Shown: positions 27,769 through 36,704, counted from the stretch's first letter. The stretch is 64,000 nucleotides of DNA from JBLHOS01 sp047623825 (GCA_047623825.1 JBLHOS010000002.1:41543-105542), one strand, 5' to 3'. The notes: generated by a model from the letters alone, not told the origin. Numbers and translations are program-made.

Positions 27769-28782
27769 TTAGTTGTTGGCGCGATACTCTTCCAACGTGC
27801 TGAGCACGAGGTCGTAGAGTTCTTGGCCCGGCAAGCCCTGAGAATTCATGCTTTCGATCCAAGCCGCGTGAATTGGTGCCGCATTTTCCGCAAGCAGTGC
27901 CAGCTCAGCTTCTGGAATGGTCACGATTTCTACGCCGCGCTCTTCAAGTAAAGCATCCCAACGTTCCAGCAGCTCACCATAGTTGGCAAGATAATATTCG
28001 ATTGAGCCATCAACGGCCTCATCAAGAATCGCCTGATATTCTGGGCTTAACGCGGCATAGGCATCAGTGTTGACTACAACTGGGCAGTTCACAGTGCCTG
28101 GGTTGAGGTTTTCGGTCCACCAATCGGCAATGTCGATTGTGCGAAAGCTGAGATGCGCATGCTGTGCAAAGGCGACCGTGTCAACAACACCGGACTCCAT
28201 AGCGTTATACGCTTCGGACGAAGTTACAGACGTTGGCACGCCGCCCACGCTTTCAAACAACTGGCCGATACCACCGGTTGCACGAACACGCATACCGTCA
28301 AACTCTGCAATCGCGTCGCGTGGTTCGCCGGTGCCAACCAGATTGTACTGCGGCATTGGGGAGGTCATCAGCAGCCGCGCATTCCAGCGACCCAAATCGG
28401 CCTGTGTTGCTGGATGGGCGTAGACTGCGTGGCTGACGGCCACCTCTTCGCGCAAATTGCTGACGCCCAGGAACGGCAGCTCAAGAACTGTGATCGTGGG
28501 ATTCTTGTCGCGATGATAACCCGCACAGAATTGTGCGACTTCGAACGCTCCGATTGAGATACCGTCAAGGTTCTCGCGGTTGCCAGACAGGCCACCATAC
28601 GAAATGTTCATGGTGAAATCGCCATTGGTTGCCTCAGACACGGCGTCAGCCATGTAGTGCACATGCTCAGTAAAGGCGCGGCGCTGGCCCCAAAGTGACA
28701 CGTTCCATTCTTCAGCTAGGGCTTGCCCAACAAAAGACACTGAAAGGACCGCGCCGATCGCGGTCGTGGTAAGATGATTCAT
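27769..28782 (-). CDS. dctP: TRAP transporter periplasmic substrate-binding protein (DctP-like)
   Basis: The 337-residue protein has a signal peptide (MNHLTTTAIGAVLSVSFVGQALA). The mature receptor opens EEWNVSLWGQRRAFTEHVHYMADAV and carries the typical DctP helix segment GMRVRATGGIGQLFESVGG (about 165-183), including the conserved Arg that usually binds a ligand carboxylate. AGGGAGA precedes the ATG. It directly follows the ureidoglycolate lyase gene, so the ligand may be a purine-degradation intermediate. Confidence 0.87.
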   Translation of the reverse strand: MNHLTTTAIGAVLSVSFVGQALAEEWNVSLWGQRRAFTEHVHYMADAVSEATNGDFTMNISYGGLSGNRENLDGISIGAFEVAQFCAGYHRDKNPTITVLELPFLGVSNLREEVAVSHAVYAHPATQADLGRWNARLLMTSPMPQYNLVGTGEPRDAIAEFDGMRVRATGGIGQLFESVGGVPTSVTSSEAYNAMESGVVDTVAFAQHAHLSFRTIDIADWWTENLNPGTVNCPVVVNTDAYAALSPEYQAILDEAVDGSIEYYLANYGELLERWDALLEERGVEIVTIPEAELALLAENAAPIHAAWIESMNSQGLPGQELYDLVLSTLEEYRANN

Positions 28783-28853
28783 GATAGTCTCCCTTTAGCG
28801 AGCTATTTTCGTCCCGCGTGCGGCAAGGTTAACTAAGGATCTTCAGAGATACC

Positions 28854-28870
28854 AACAGAAATTTTCTGTT
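28854..28870. promoter_or_regulatory. Palindrome between allA and dctP
   Basis: AACAGAAA-T-TTTCTGTT is a perfect 8-bp-arm inverted repeat about 72 bp upstream of dctP, touching the allA stop. It may be an operator for a TRAP promoter. It has no GC-rich stem, so a terminator is unlikely. Confidence 0.45.
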
Positions 28871-29351
28871 ATGTAACAATCACAACGGGGGACAGGAGAT
28901 TGTGTTCCTCGAGATTAATGCCCTCACCAATTCGGTCGACCACGGCGAATAGGCCCGGTCCGTGAAGTGGGGTCAAAACTCCGTGCCAGACATTTGCCGC
29001 AATATTTATCCCCTGACCGGGTGCGGTCAGAAACGCCTGAGGCAGGGCGGGTGTGCCGTTTTCATCCTTGGCAACCGTCACCAGAAACGGGTGCTGGGTC
29101 ATCGGCAAAAACGCCTGACTGCCCAATGGATGACGCTCCATCAGGTCCAGCACATAAGGCAGATCCCGCGGGACCGCGTCAAACAAGCTTAGAGCTGCGC
29201 GGCCCTCACCCAATTCCAGCACAGCGCGATCATGAAACCGGCCACACAGTCCCTGATTGATCAGCATGTCGGGATCGCCAACAGCCTCAAGAACCTGACC
29301 AAAGGGGGCAAACGCCTTAGCTGTCAGCGGCTGCACTACGATTTCTTTCAC
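28869..29351 (-). CDS. allA: Ureidoglycolate lyase
   Basis: The 160-residue enzyme splits ureidoglycolate to glyoxylate and urea, the last step of this purine pathway. Family features are LTAKAFAPFGQVLE at the N-terminus, RHPLGSQAFLPM-type segment (here ERHPLGSQAFLPMT, near residue 75), and the cupin-like GQGINIAANVWHGVLTPL near residue 130 with the metal-site His. Start is GTG at 29351, overlapping the allantoicase stop (GTGA). Confidence 0.9.
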   Translation of the reverse strand: MKEIVVQPLTAKAFAPFGQVLEAVGDPDMLINQGLCGRFHDRAVLELGEGRAALSLFDAVPRDLPYVLDLMERHPLGSQAFLPMTQHPFLVTVAKDENGTPALPQAFLTAPGQGINIAANVWHGVLTPLHGPGLFAVVDRIGEGINLEEHNLLSPVVIVT

Positions 29352-30367
29352 GCCGTTAATGTTCCAAAGAGGCGCAAACGCGACACCCCGCCATCGGGAT
29401 AGATATTCAACCGAACATGGGTGACGGGACCAAGGTCAACCAATTCATCGTCAAAGAAATGCTCTTTGTCGGGACCCATTTCTGAGGGTGGCAACAGTTC
29501 CTTCCAGAACATTGCATCCGTAATCAGTGCTTTGGTTAATCCGTCGCCAAAGTTACGCAGATCAGCTGCCTGAAGCGACGCTTTGTGTGGATAATTTCCC
29601 TTGAAAAACTTGGTATCAATCAAGGCTTTTTCAATCCGGCCCCGCGCGCCAAGCGCGATGACGATCCAGTCGTAACCCGGCTCACGGCGGCGGCGGGTTT
29701 CCCAGCCATCGCCCATGTTTTCGCCACGCCCCGGTGCAAGCAGGCGGGTGTAGTCACCATAATGGGCGTCTGAAAGGCCCAGAATGCGGCCACCATTCAA
29801 CGAGGCCGCAAGATCAATCTGTCCTTTGACTTTAGCTGTATCTAATTTGGGCACGCCAAAAACCCGAAGCCGTGCAACACCCCCATCGGGAAAAATATGC
29901 AGGCGCAGATGCGTCCAAGTTCCATCAATATCGCAGCCAAAATAATGATTATCATTTGCGCCAAGCGCCTTATGCGGCAAAATCATGACCCACTGTGCAT
30001 CCGTTGGTGGAACATCTTCGGCGCAGTTAGTCGCCTCAATCATGCAGGCCGGCGCGTAATTACCAGTAAAATGGCTGGTATCGACATCAAATCCAAGGAT
30101 CCGCCCGGCGGCGGCCAGTTTAATGATTGCCTCATCGTGACCACCATCGCGGCGGCGCTGGCTTTCCCAGCCATCCATCCATTTGCCGTTATCGTCAAAT
30201 TTGCCGTCAACGAAGATCGCAGGAGCGTCATCCAGCATCCGCGACAGCGGCGCAAAGAAGTCATTTGTGGACCAAATTGCCTTGGCCCCAAGTCCGGCGG
30301 ACGCCAGATTGATACCGGTGCGGGCAAAAAGTGGAATTTCGGGGTTCAAGCTTTCAATGGCGGTCAT
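29348..30367 (-). CDS. alc: Allantoicase
   Basis: The 339-residue enzyme hydrolyses allantoate to ureidoglycolate and urea. It has two repeated jelly-roll domains, each with NLASAGLGAKAIWSTNDFFAP- or GENMGDGWETRRRREPGYDW-type blocks and the paired THLRLHIFPDGGVARLRVFG and THVRLNIYPDGGVSRLRLFG motifs (about residues 160 and 320). I start at ATG 30367; a TTG at 30379 would overlap the previous stop. It lies between the PuuE fusion and allA. Confidence 0.92.
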   Translation of the reverse strand: MTAIESLNPEIPLFARTGINLASAGLGAKAIWSTNDFFAPLSRMLDDAPAIFVDGKFDDNGKWMDGWESQRRRDGGHDEAIIKLAAAGRILGFDVDTSHFTGNYAPACMIEATNCAEDVPPTDAQWVMILPHKALGANDNHYFGCDIDGTWTHLRLHIFPDGGVARLRVFGVPKLDTAKVKGQIDLAASLNGGRILGLSDAHYGDYTRLLAPGRGENMGDGWETRRRREPGYDWIVIALGARGRIEKALIDTKFFKGNYPHKASLQAADLRNFGDGLTKALITDAMFWKELLPPSEMGPDKEHFFDDELVDLGPVTHVRLNIYPDGGVSRLRLFGTLTA

Positions 30368-30375
30368 GGGGGCTT

Positions 30376-31806
30376 TCAAGGCAAAATGGCGTCAAGGCGC
30401 AGTCGGGCAATCCGTTCAACTTGACGGCAGGCTTCGGCAAATTCGGTCGCTGTATCGTTATAGATACGCCGCTCAAACGTTGTTAAGATCGTGGTCTTGG
30501 TATAGTCGCGAACCGCAATAATAAAGGGAAATCCGTGCTTTGCGGTGTAGGCATTGTTAAGTTGGGTAAAGGTTGCGTGTTCGATCTCTGTCATCGCATC
30601 CAGCCCGGCGCTGGCTTGCTCAGACGTGCTTTCACCGGTCAATCGCTTGGCGGCGGCCAGTTTGCCCGCAAGATCGGGATGCGCATTCAAAACACCCAAC
30701 CGCTCTGTTGGCGTGGCGCTGCGGAACACTCTGGCAAGGGCACTTTGCAAACCGACAGCCGTATCATGGGCGGGACCCAATTCTAGGTCAAAGGCACGGT
30801 CCGCCACCCATGGCGAATGCTCGATGATTGATCCATAGGTTGCGACGAAATTTGCCCGGTCCAACAGCGACGGGCGCACGCGAGGGGCAGGGGCCGGATG
30901 GGTCGCGGCCCAATGCCGGGCAATATCGATCCGGCGTGCAAACCACACATCCGCATGGCTTTGTGCATATTCAATGAACCGTTTCAACGCCATGACCCGT
31001 CCGGGTCTGCCGATCAGTCGGCAATGCAGCCCGATTGACAGCATTTTTGGCACGTCCGCCTGACCTTCGGCATAAAGCGCGTCAAAGCTGTCTTTTAGGT
31101 AGGTCTCAAACTGATCGCCGGAATTAAAACCCTGTGGCGTGGCAAATCGCATATCATTTGCGTCCAACGTGTAAGGGATAATCAGCTGATCACGCTCCCC
31201 AAACTTTTCCCAATAGGGCAGATCATCGGCATAAGTGTCTGAGACGTAGTCAAACCCGCCATGCTCCGCGACAAGTCGGACCGTGTTTTCGCTACAACGT
31301 CCGGTGTACCAACCCTGCGGACGGCTTCCGGTAACCTCGGTATGAAGTCGGACTGCCTCTGCCATATCTCTCGCTTCGAGATCGGCTGACATGTCTTTGT
31401 ATTCAATCCATTTTAATCCGTGCGACGCGATTTCCCAATTGGCGTCTTTCATCGCCTCAACTTGTGCAGGTGATCGAGCAAGTGCTGTCGCCACGCCGTA
31501 AACCGTAACCGGAATCTCATGATCGGTGAACAATCGATGCAGCCGCCAAAAGCCGGCGCGGGCGCCGTATTCGTAAATCGACTCCATATTCCAATGCCGT
31601 TTCCCGGGCCATGCGGCGGCCCCGACAATCTCCGACAGGAAGGCCTCTGACGCGGCATCGCCGTGCAAGATATTGTTTTCACCGCCTTCTTCGTAGTTCA
31701 CAACGAACTGAACAGCGATCTTTGCATCACCCGGCCATTGTGCATCAGGGGCGTTCGGCCCGTGGCCGTGCATATCGCGGGGGTAGCGAGGTGGTGTGAT
31801 TGGCAT
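30376..31806 (-). CDS. puuE: Fusion of allantoinase (PuuE) and OHCU decarboxylase
   Basis: The 476-residue protein has two enzymes. Residues 1 to about 305 are a polysaccharide-deacetylase-fold, metal-independent allantoinase (PuuE), with RYPRDMHGHGPNAPDAQWPG at the start and IGLHCRLIGRPGRV near residue 255. Residues about 310-476 are OHCU decarboxylase, with the catalytic block LNAHPDLAGKLA near residue 380 and HGFPFIIAVR near residue 433. They decarboxylate OHCU to (S)-allantoin and open allantoin to allantoate, two successive steps. ATG 31806 has GAGG at good spacing; the frame also extends to 31857. Confidence 0.9.
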   Translation of the reverse strand: MPITPPRYPRDMHGHGPNAPDAQWPGDAKIAVQFVVNYEEGGENNILHGDAASEAFLSEIVGAAAWPGKRHWNMESIYEYGARAGFWRLHRLFTDHEIPVTVYGVATALARSPAQVEAMKDANWEIASHGLKWIEYKDMSADLEARDMAEAVRLHTEVTGSRPQGWYTGRCSENTVRLVAEHGGFDYVSDTYADDLPYWEKFGERDQLIIPYTLDANDMRFATPQGFNSGDQFETYLKDSFDALYAEGQADVPKMLSIGLHCRLIGRPGRVMALKRFIEYAQSHADVWFARRIDIARHWAATHPAPAPRVRPSLLDRANFVATYGSIIEHSPWVADRAFDLELGPAHDTAVGLQSALARVFRSATPTERLGVLNAHPDLAGKLAAAKRLTGESTSEQASAGLDAMTEIEHATFTQLNNAYTAKHGFPFIIAVRDYTKTTILTTFERRIYNDTATEFAEACRQVERIARLRLDAILP

Positions 31807-31940
31807 GATGCCCTCAAATCTAGCAGACGCCTTGGAATTAGGCTTATATCTTGCCAAAGAGCAAGAACAGCCGACTCTGTCCCCTTGCGGAATGGGTAAG
31901 AAATGTCTGAAATGGCTGAGAAACGATCACTGGGGGCGCC

Positions 31941-32297
31941 ATGAATGATGGATATTTGACCACTCACGTGCTGGATACAGCGCGTGGAGTGCCAGCAAAG
32001 GGGGTCAAGATTGTCCTCTATCGGGTCTTAGGCGACGATCGTGACAAGATTGCAGAGTTGCTGACCAACACGGATGGGCGCACTGAGACGCCGATCCTGC
32101 CAGCAGATAAATTTGCGACAGGCATGTATGAATTGGTCTTTTTCGCAGGTGATTATCTGCGCGCCACCGCCCAAGATCAGGCCGAGCCGTTGTTTTTGGA
32201 CACAATCGCGATCCGGTTTGGCATAGCAGAGGTCACGCATTACCATGTGCCGCTATTGCTGTCGCCGTTCGGCTATTCGACATATCGGGGCAGTTGA
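31941..32297 (+). CDS. uraH: 5-hydroxyisourate hydrolase
   Basis: The 118-residue transthyretin-like enzyme hydrolyses 5-hydroxyisourate to OHCU. The conserved blocks are LTTHVLDTARGVPAKGVKI at the N-terminus (His), ...TDGRTETPIL near residue 47 (Arg), and the C-terminal HYHVPLLLSPFGYSTYRGS, the family signature. It is divergent from the PuuE fusion with 134 bp between starts, and overlaps puuD (TGATG). Confidence 0.95.
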   Translation: MNDGYLTTHVLDTARGVPAKGVKIVLYRVLGDDRDKIAELLTNTDGRTETPILPADKFATGMYELVFFAGDYLRATAQDQAEPLFLDTIAIRFGIAEVTHYHVPLLLSPFGYSTYRGS

Positions 32298-33532
32298 TGG
32301 AATGGATTGTTCTAACGTCTTGGGCCGAATTCGCCGTCCGGTGGCTGCATGTTATCACGGCGATCGCGTGGATTGGATCCAGTTTCTATTTCATCGCGCT
32401 TGATCTGGGTCTGCGCCGCGACCCGCGCCCGGCATCAGGTGCTGACGGTGATGAATGGCAGGTTCATGGCGGCGGCTTCTACCATATTCAGAAATACATG
32501 ATCGCCCCATCAGAAATGCCTGAGCATTTGGTTTGGTTTAAATGGGAGGCCTATGCCACTTGGCTATCGGGGGCGGCACTGCTGGCACTGGTCTATTGGG
32601 TTGGGGCTGAGTTGTACCTGATTGACTACAACGTCCAAGACCTGACGACTGGCCAAGCGATCCTGATTTCCGCAGGCTCCTTGATGATCGGGTGGATGGC
32701 CTATGATGTGTTGTGCAAATCAGGGCTGGGGGACAAACCTACATTTCTGATGGTCCTGCTGTTCATTTTGTTGGTGGCTATGGCGTGGGGATACACACAG
32801 GTCTTCTCAGGGCGGGCCGCCTTGCTGCATCTGGGGGCGTTCACTGCGACGATTATGTCGGCCAATGTGTTCTTTATCATCATACCGAACCAAAAAATTG
32901 TGGTCGCTGATCTAAAGGCGGGGCGCACTCCGGCTGCAAAATACGGCAAGATTGCCAAGCTGCGCTCAACCCACAACAATTACCTGACCCTGCCGGTCAT
33001 TTTCTTGATGCTGTCCAATCACTATCCATTGGCGTTCGCGTCTGAGTATAATTGGATCATCGCCAGCCTTGTCTTTTTGATGGGTGTCACGATCCGGCAT
33101 TTCTTCAACTCCATGCATTCCAAAAATGTCATGTTGTGGTGGACTTGGGGCGTGACGCTGGCGATTTTTCTGGTGATTGTGTTTTTGTCGATGGCCCCTT
33201 TGCTGCGCGCGGATGCCGCTGATCAGGAAGTGCGGCTAAGCCCCATGGCTGAACGCCTGATCGCGCATGAAGATTTCCCCGATGTGGCCAATATCATTCT
33301 GGGACGCTGCTCTATGTGTCACGGCACTGAGGTCTACTGGCCCGGATTGGCCTGGGCGCCCAAAGGTGTGCTGCTGGACACTGACGCGATGATTGCGTCG
33401 AACGCGCGGGCGATCTACTTACAAGCAGGCGCCAGCCATGCCATGCCCCCCGGCAATCTATCCTACATGGAAGACGCTGAGCGGGCCGTCATTCGGCATT
33501 GGTATCAATCAGGAGTTTCCGGCGCGCTCTGA
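32297..33532 (+). CDS. puuD: Membrane urate oxidase PuuD with cytochrome c domain
   Basis: The 411-residue protein oxidises urate to 5-hydroxyisourate. The N-terminal ~300 residues form the eight-helix DUF989 membrane domain, with RWLHVITAIAWIGSSFYFIALD near residue 18, HGGGFYHIQKYM near residue 57 and FNSMHSKNVMLWWTWG near residue 273. The C-terminus has a heme c site CSMCH (about 338-342) and a distal Met in HAMPPGNLSYM. It therefore passes electrons to the respiratory chain instead of making peroxide. Start ATG 32297 overlaps the uraH stop. Confidence 0.92.
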   Translation: MEWIVLTSWAEFAVRWLHVITAIAWIGSSFYFIALDLGLRRDPRPASGADGDEWQVHGGGFYHIQKYMIAPSEMPEHLVWFKWEAYATWLSGAALLALVYWVGAELYLIDYNVQDLTTGQAILISAGSLMIGWMAYDVLCKSGLGDKPTFLMVLLFILLVAMAWGYTQVFSGRAALLHLGAFTATIMSANVFFIIIPNQKIVVADLKAGRTPAAKYGKIAKLRSTHNNYLTLPVIFLMLSNHYPLAFASEYNWIIASLVFLMGVTIRHFFNSMHSKNVMLWWTWGVTLAIFLVIVFLSMAPLLRADAADQEVRLSPMAERLIAHEDFPDVANIILGRCSMCHGTEVYWPGLAWAPKGVLLDTDAMIASNARAIYLQAGASHAMPPGNLSYMEDAERAVIRHWYQSGVSGAL

Positions 33533-33545
33533 CTAAGGATACGCA

Positions 33546-34304
33546 ATGGCTTCCCCAACAAATCCTCTTAAAATCGCCGTTCAGGCAGGCACCTTGCTTA
33601 AAGGTATCTGGCTTTGCATGGGCTCGCAAATTGCAGCTGAAATTGCAGGGCATGCCGGGTTTGACTGGTGTCTGATCGATGGCGAACACGCCCCCTATGA
33701 TCCGACAAATATCCGCGCGCAGTTGATCGCACTGGCTGGTACGCCTGCGCATGCTATGGTGCGCGTGCCCGTGGCTGAGGATTGGATCCTTAAACAAATG
33801 CTTGATATTGGGGCGCAGAATTTGTTGGTACCCATGGTCAACACTGCCGATCAGGCCCGCCATATTGTAAGTGCCACCCGGTATCCGCTACAGGGTCATC
33901 GCGGCATGGGCGCCGATATCGCCCGCGTTTCAGGCTTTGGGGCGACACCGAATTACGCTGCAACTGCTAATGACAATATTTGCCTATTTGTACAGGCTGA
34001 ATCGGTTCAAGCAATTGACAACCTAGAGGAGATTTGTGACGTGCAGGGCGTCGATGGCGTTTTCATCGGCCCCGCTGATCTGGCTTGCGATATGGGCTAC
34101 CGAGACCAGATGGGACACCCTGATGTTGTGCAGCTGATCGGCCAAGCCATCGCCCGGATCACCGCAAGCGGTAAGACGGCTGGGATCATTTCAGCCTCAG
34201 CAACTGACCGGGCGCGCTATGTTGAACAAGGGGTGACATTTTTGGGCATGGGCGCTGAGGTGTCAATCTTGGCGCGTGGCTTACGGGCCTTGGCGGCGGA
34301 ATGA
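33546..34304 (+). CDS. HpcH/HpaI family aldolase
   Basis: The 252-residue class II pyruvate-type aldolase shows GFDWCLIDGEHAPYD near residue 40 (catalytic His), MVRVPVAEDW near residue 72, QAESVQAIDNLEEI near residue 150 and GVDGVFIGPADLACDMGY near residue 171 (metal site). Relatives cleave 4-hydroxy-2-oxoacids such as 4-hydroxy-2-oxoheptanedioate to pyruvate plus an aldehyde. AAGGA precedes the ATG, 13 bp after puuD. The substrate in this setting is unknown. Confidence 0.85.
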   Translation: MASPTNPLKIAVQAGTLLKGIWLCMGSQIAAEIAGHAGFDWCLIDGEHAPYDPTNIRAQLIALAGTPAHAMVRVPVAEDWILKQMLDIGAQNLLVPMVNTADQARHIVSATRYPLQGHRGMGADIARVSGFGATPNYAATANDNICLFVQAESVQAIDNLEEICDVQGVDGVFIGPADLACDMGYRDQMGHPDVVQLIGQAIARITASGKTAGIISASATDRARYVEQGVTFLGMGAEVSILARGLRALAAE

Positions 34305-34308
34305 CAAA

Positions 34309-35352
34309 TTGATCAACCTGCAAGATGGCACGATGCACCTGTCGCTGGATCCTGAGGTTGGTAACATTCCTTTGTGGAAGGTCGGGGGCCGCACGCCGTT
34401 GCACACGGCCCCTTGGCGCGATGATATCGCAGTGCAGGCTGATCTAAATTTGCCTGCGGTCAACAAACGTCTTGCTGGTGATTTTTTATGCGCTCCGTTT
34501 GGGCATGATGACGTGACCCATGGCCCACCACACGGACCACCGGCCAACAGCCCGTGGGATGTGGTGGCCCAAACTACGACATCGGCTGAACTGCAACTCA
34601 GCGTTCCGCTCCGCGGTGCCCATGTCCGCAAATTAGTACAGATCAACGCCGCTCATTCAGCGCTTTACCAAACCCATACGGTGACCGGAGGGCAAGGGCA
34701 GATGACGCTTGCCCACCACCCGATGACGCATCTTGGTGGCAAAGGTAGGCTTAGCTTTTCGCCCAAACAGGCGATTTTGACAGATGTGATCGCGCAATAC
34801 CCCGGTCACGCGCTTTGGTCATCTGGGCAGATGCGCCAAGATATGCATCTGACTTGTGTTGATGGTCAGCTGTGGGATTGCCGCGATTATCCAACCGATC
34901 ACAAGGTTGAGGACTTTGCGATCTTAGTTGAGGCGCCGGATAGAAAAATTGGCTGGACCTGCGTGATGCGCGACGATGAGGACGACATGTTGATCATCCT
35001 CAAGGACGCGGCCGTACTGCCACTAACAATGCTGTGGATCTCAAATGGTGGGCGGGACTTTGCACCGTGGAACGGACGCCACACAGGTGTGCTTGGGATT
35101 GAAGACGGGATCGCGGGCGGTGCCAACGGGTTTGCCATGGCGCTGTCTGACAACCGCCTGACAGATCTTGGTGTGCCGACGTATTTTGAGCTCGGAGCGA
35201 CACACCGCTTTCGCCATGCGATGATTTCACTGCCGCGCCCCAAGGGCTGGCAAGATCTAGCCGCGCTTGATCTGGCCCCCGGTCATCTGCTCCTGTACGC
35301 CTCCAATGGTGAGATTTTTAAACATCCCTTCGTATCGGAGTTCTTTGAATGA
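34309..35352 (+). CDS. Aldose 1-epimerase-like (mutarotase fold) protein
   Basis: The roughly 347-residue protein is beta-rich and resembles galactose-mutarotase-like hypothetical proteins of roseobacters. Seen blocks are PLHTAPWRDD near residue 30, FLCAPFGHDDVTHGPPHGPPANSPWD near residue 62 (paired His), TLAHHPMTHLGG and LWISNGGRDFAPWNGRHTGVLGIE. The start is uncertain: TTG at 34309 after GGCGGA fits the likely N-terminus, but ATG 34333 and GTG 34276 are in frame. It follows the aldolase by 4 bp and overlaps the next gene by 4 bp. Substrate unknown. Confidence 0.65.
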   Translation: MINLQDGTMHLSLDPEVGNIPLWKVGGRTPLHTAPWRDDIAVQADLNLPAVNKRLAGDFLCAPFGHDDVTHGPPHGPPANSPWDVVAQTTTSAELQLSVPLRGAHVRKLVQINAAHSALYQTHTVTGGQGQMTLAHHPMTHLGGKGRLSFSPKQAILTDVIAQYPGHALWSSGQMRQDMHLTCVDGQLWDCRDYPTDHKVEDFAILVEAPDRKIGWTCVMRDDEDDMLIILKDAAVLPLTMLWISNGGRDFAPWNGRHTGVLGIEDGIAGGANGFAMALSDNRLTDLGVPTYFELGATHRFRHAMISLPRPKGWQDLAALDLAPGHLLLYASNGEIFKHPFVSEFFE

Positions 35353-35795
35353 TCTTAGTTGATGCCGACGCCTGCCCGGTGAAAGAGGAAATCTACAAGA
35401 CCGCTTATCGCCATAATCTGCCCGTCCTGCTGGTGGCAAACCAATATTTGCGCCATCCCGATCATCCCTTGATCTCAATGAAAATGGTGTCAGACGGATT
35501 TGACGCGGCGGATGATGTAATTGTTGAGATGGCGGGCCCGACGACACTGGTCATCACAACCGATATCTTGCTGGCTGAGCGGTGCCTGACCAAAGGGGCC
35601 TTGGTTCTCGGCCCCAAGGGGGATGCGTTCACACTGGCCTCAATTGGAACGCAGGTGGCGACGCGCGCGATCATGGCCGATTTACGGGCCGGTTTGGACG
35701 GCCAAGGGATTGGCGGGGCTAAGCCGTTCTCAAAATCAGACCGATCAAATTTTTTGAACACCTTAGAGACCACCCTGCGCCGTTTGCCACGTTAA
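35349..35795 (+). CDS. UPF0178 (YaiI/YqxD family) protein
   Basis: The 148-residue cytoplasmic protein begins MILVDADACPVKEEIYKTA, the family signature with conserved Asp and Cys. ITTDILLAERCLTKGALVLGPKG lies near residue 77, and a C-terminal FSKSDRSNFLNTLE follows. The fold resembles PIN-like nucleases, but activity is not established. It overlaps the epimerase-like gene (ATGA) and is the last gene of the uraH-puuD direction run. Confidence 0.85.
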   Translation: MILVDADACPVKEEIYKTAYRHNLPVLLVANQYLRHPDHPLISMKMVSDGFDAADDVIVEMAGPTTLVITTDILLAERCLTKGALVLGPKGDAFTLASIGTQVATRAIMADLRAGLDGQGIGGAKPFSKSDRSNFLNTLETTLRRLPR

Positions 35796-35885
35796 CGTCC
35801 TGTTAACCGAGCTACTCCGCGCCGCGTCCTTTCTTATTCGATAAATATCGCGAGGAGTTTGAGAGGGTGGCCCCTTATCGCCGCT

Positions 35886-36704
35886 CTAAAGTCCCGCAAG
35901 CTTAGCCTGATCCCAAAGCGCATCCATTTCACCAAGGTCACTCTTAGCCGGCTCGCTGCCAATCTTGGCAAGCTCAGCCTCGACAAAGGCAAAGCGCCGC
36001 ATGAACTTGGCATTTGTGGCACGCAGGGCCGCCTCTGGATCAACCTTCAGATGCCGCGCAAGATTGGCCATAACGAACAACAGATCGCCCATTTCATCCG
36101 CAACTTCTTCTTGGCTTAACTGGTCACGCGCCTCGATTAACTCGCGGCTTTCTTCGCTGATCTTGTCCAGAACTTGTCCGATCTCGGGCCAGTCAAACCC
36201 CACCCGTGCCGCACGGTTTTGCAATTTTTCGGCGCGCATCAACGCTGGCAAGTTGCGGGCAACATCGTCTAGCACACCGGTTGCCGCCCGTGTCGCGCGC
36301 TCTGCGGCCTTGATCGTTTCCCAGTCCTCTATTTGCTGATCTGCACTCTTTTCGCGGCTCTCGTCGCCAAAGACATGTGGGTGGCGTGCGACCATCTTAT
36401 CCGAAATCCCATCGGCGATTGACTGAAAATCAAACAATCCCTGCTCGGCTGCGATCTGCGCATGATAGACGGTTTGCAGAAGCAAATCCCCCAATTCGCC
36501 TTTCAGCTCGCCCCAGGCTTGCCGCTCGATCGCGTCGGCGACCTCATAGGCCTCCTCAACTGTGTAGGGGGCAATGGTCGCAAAGCTCTGTTCGATATCC
36601 CACGGACACCCGGTTTTTGGGTCGCGCAACCGGCGCATGATTTCCAATAGCCGTGGCATCCCACCGTCGGGATTATGGACAAGATCGTCAGATGGATTGG
36701 CCAT
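35886..36704 (-). CDS. mazG: Nucleoside triphosphate pyrophosphohydrolase MazG
   Basis: The 272-residue protein has two MazG helical domains and hydrolyses non-canonical NTPs to NMP and pyrophosphate. The N-terminal DPKTGCPWDIEQSFATIAPYTVEEAYEV and the metal-binding ELKGELGDLLLQTVYHAQIA are diagnostic; the second copy has EEVADEMGDLLFVMANLAR near residue 215. ATG 36704 has AGGA ten bases upstream; the longer TTG-started frame is less likely. It is divergent from the M20 amidohydrolase. Confidence 0.92.
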   Translation of the reverse strand: MANPSDDLVHNPDGGMPRLLEIMRRLRDPKTGCPWDIEQSFATIAPYTVEEAYEVADAIERQAWGELKGELGDLLLQTVYHAQIAAEQGLFDFQSIADGISDKMVARHPHVFGDESREKSADQQIEDWETIKAAERATRAATGVLDDVARNLPALMRAEKLQNRAARVGFDWPEIGQVLDKISEESRELIEARDQLSQEEVADEMGDLLFVMANLARHLKVDPEAALRATNAKFMRRFAFVEAELAKIGSEPAKSDLGEMDALWDQAKLAGL

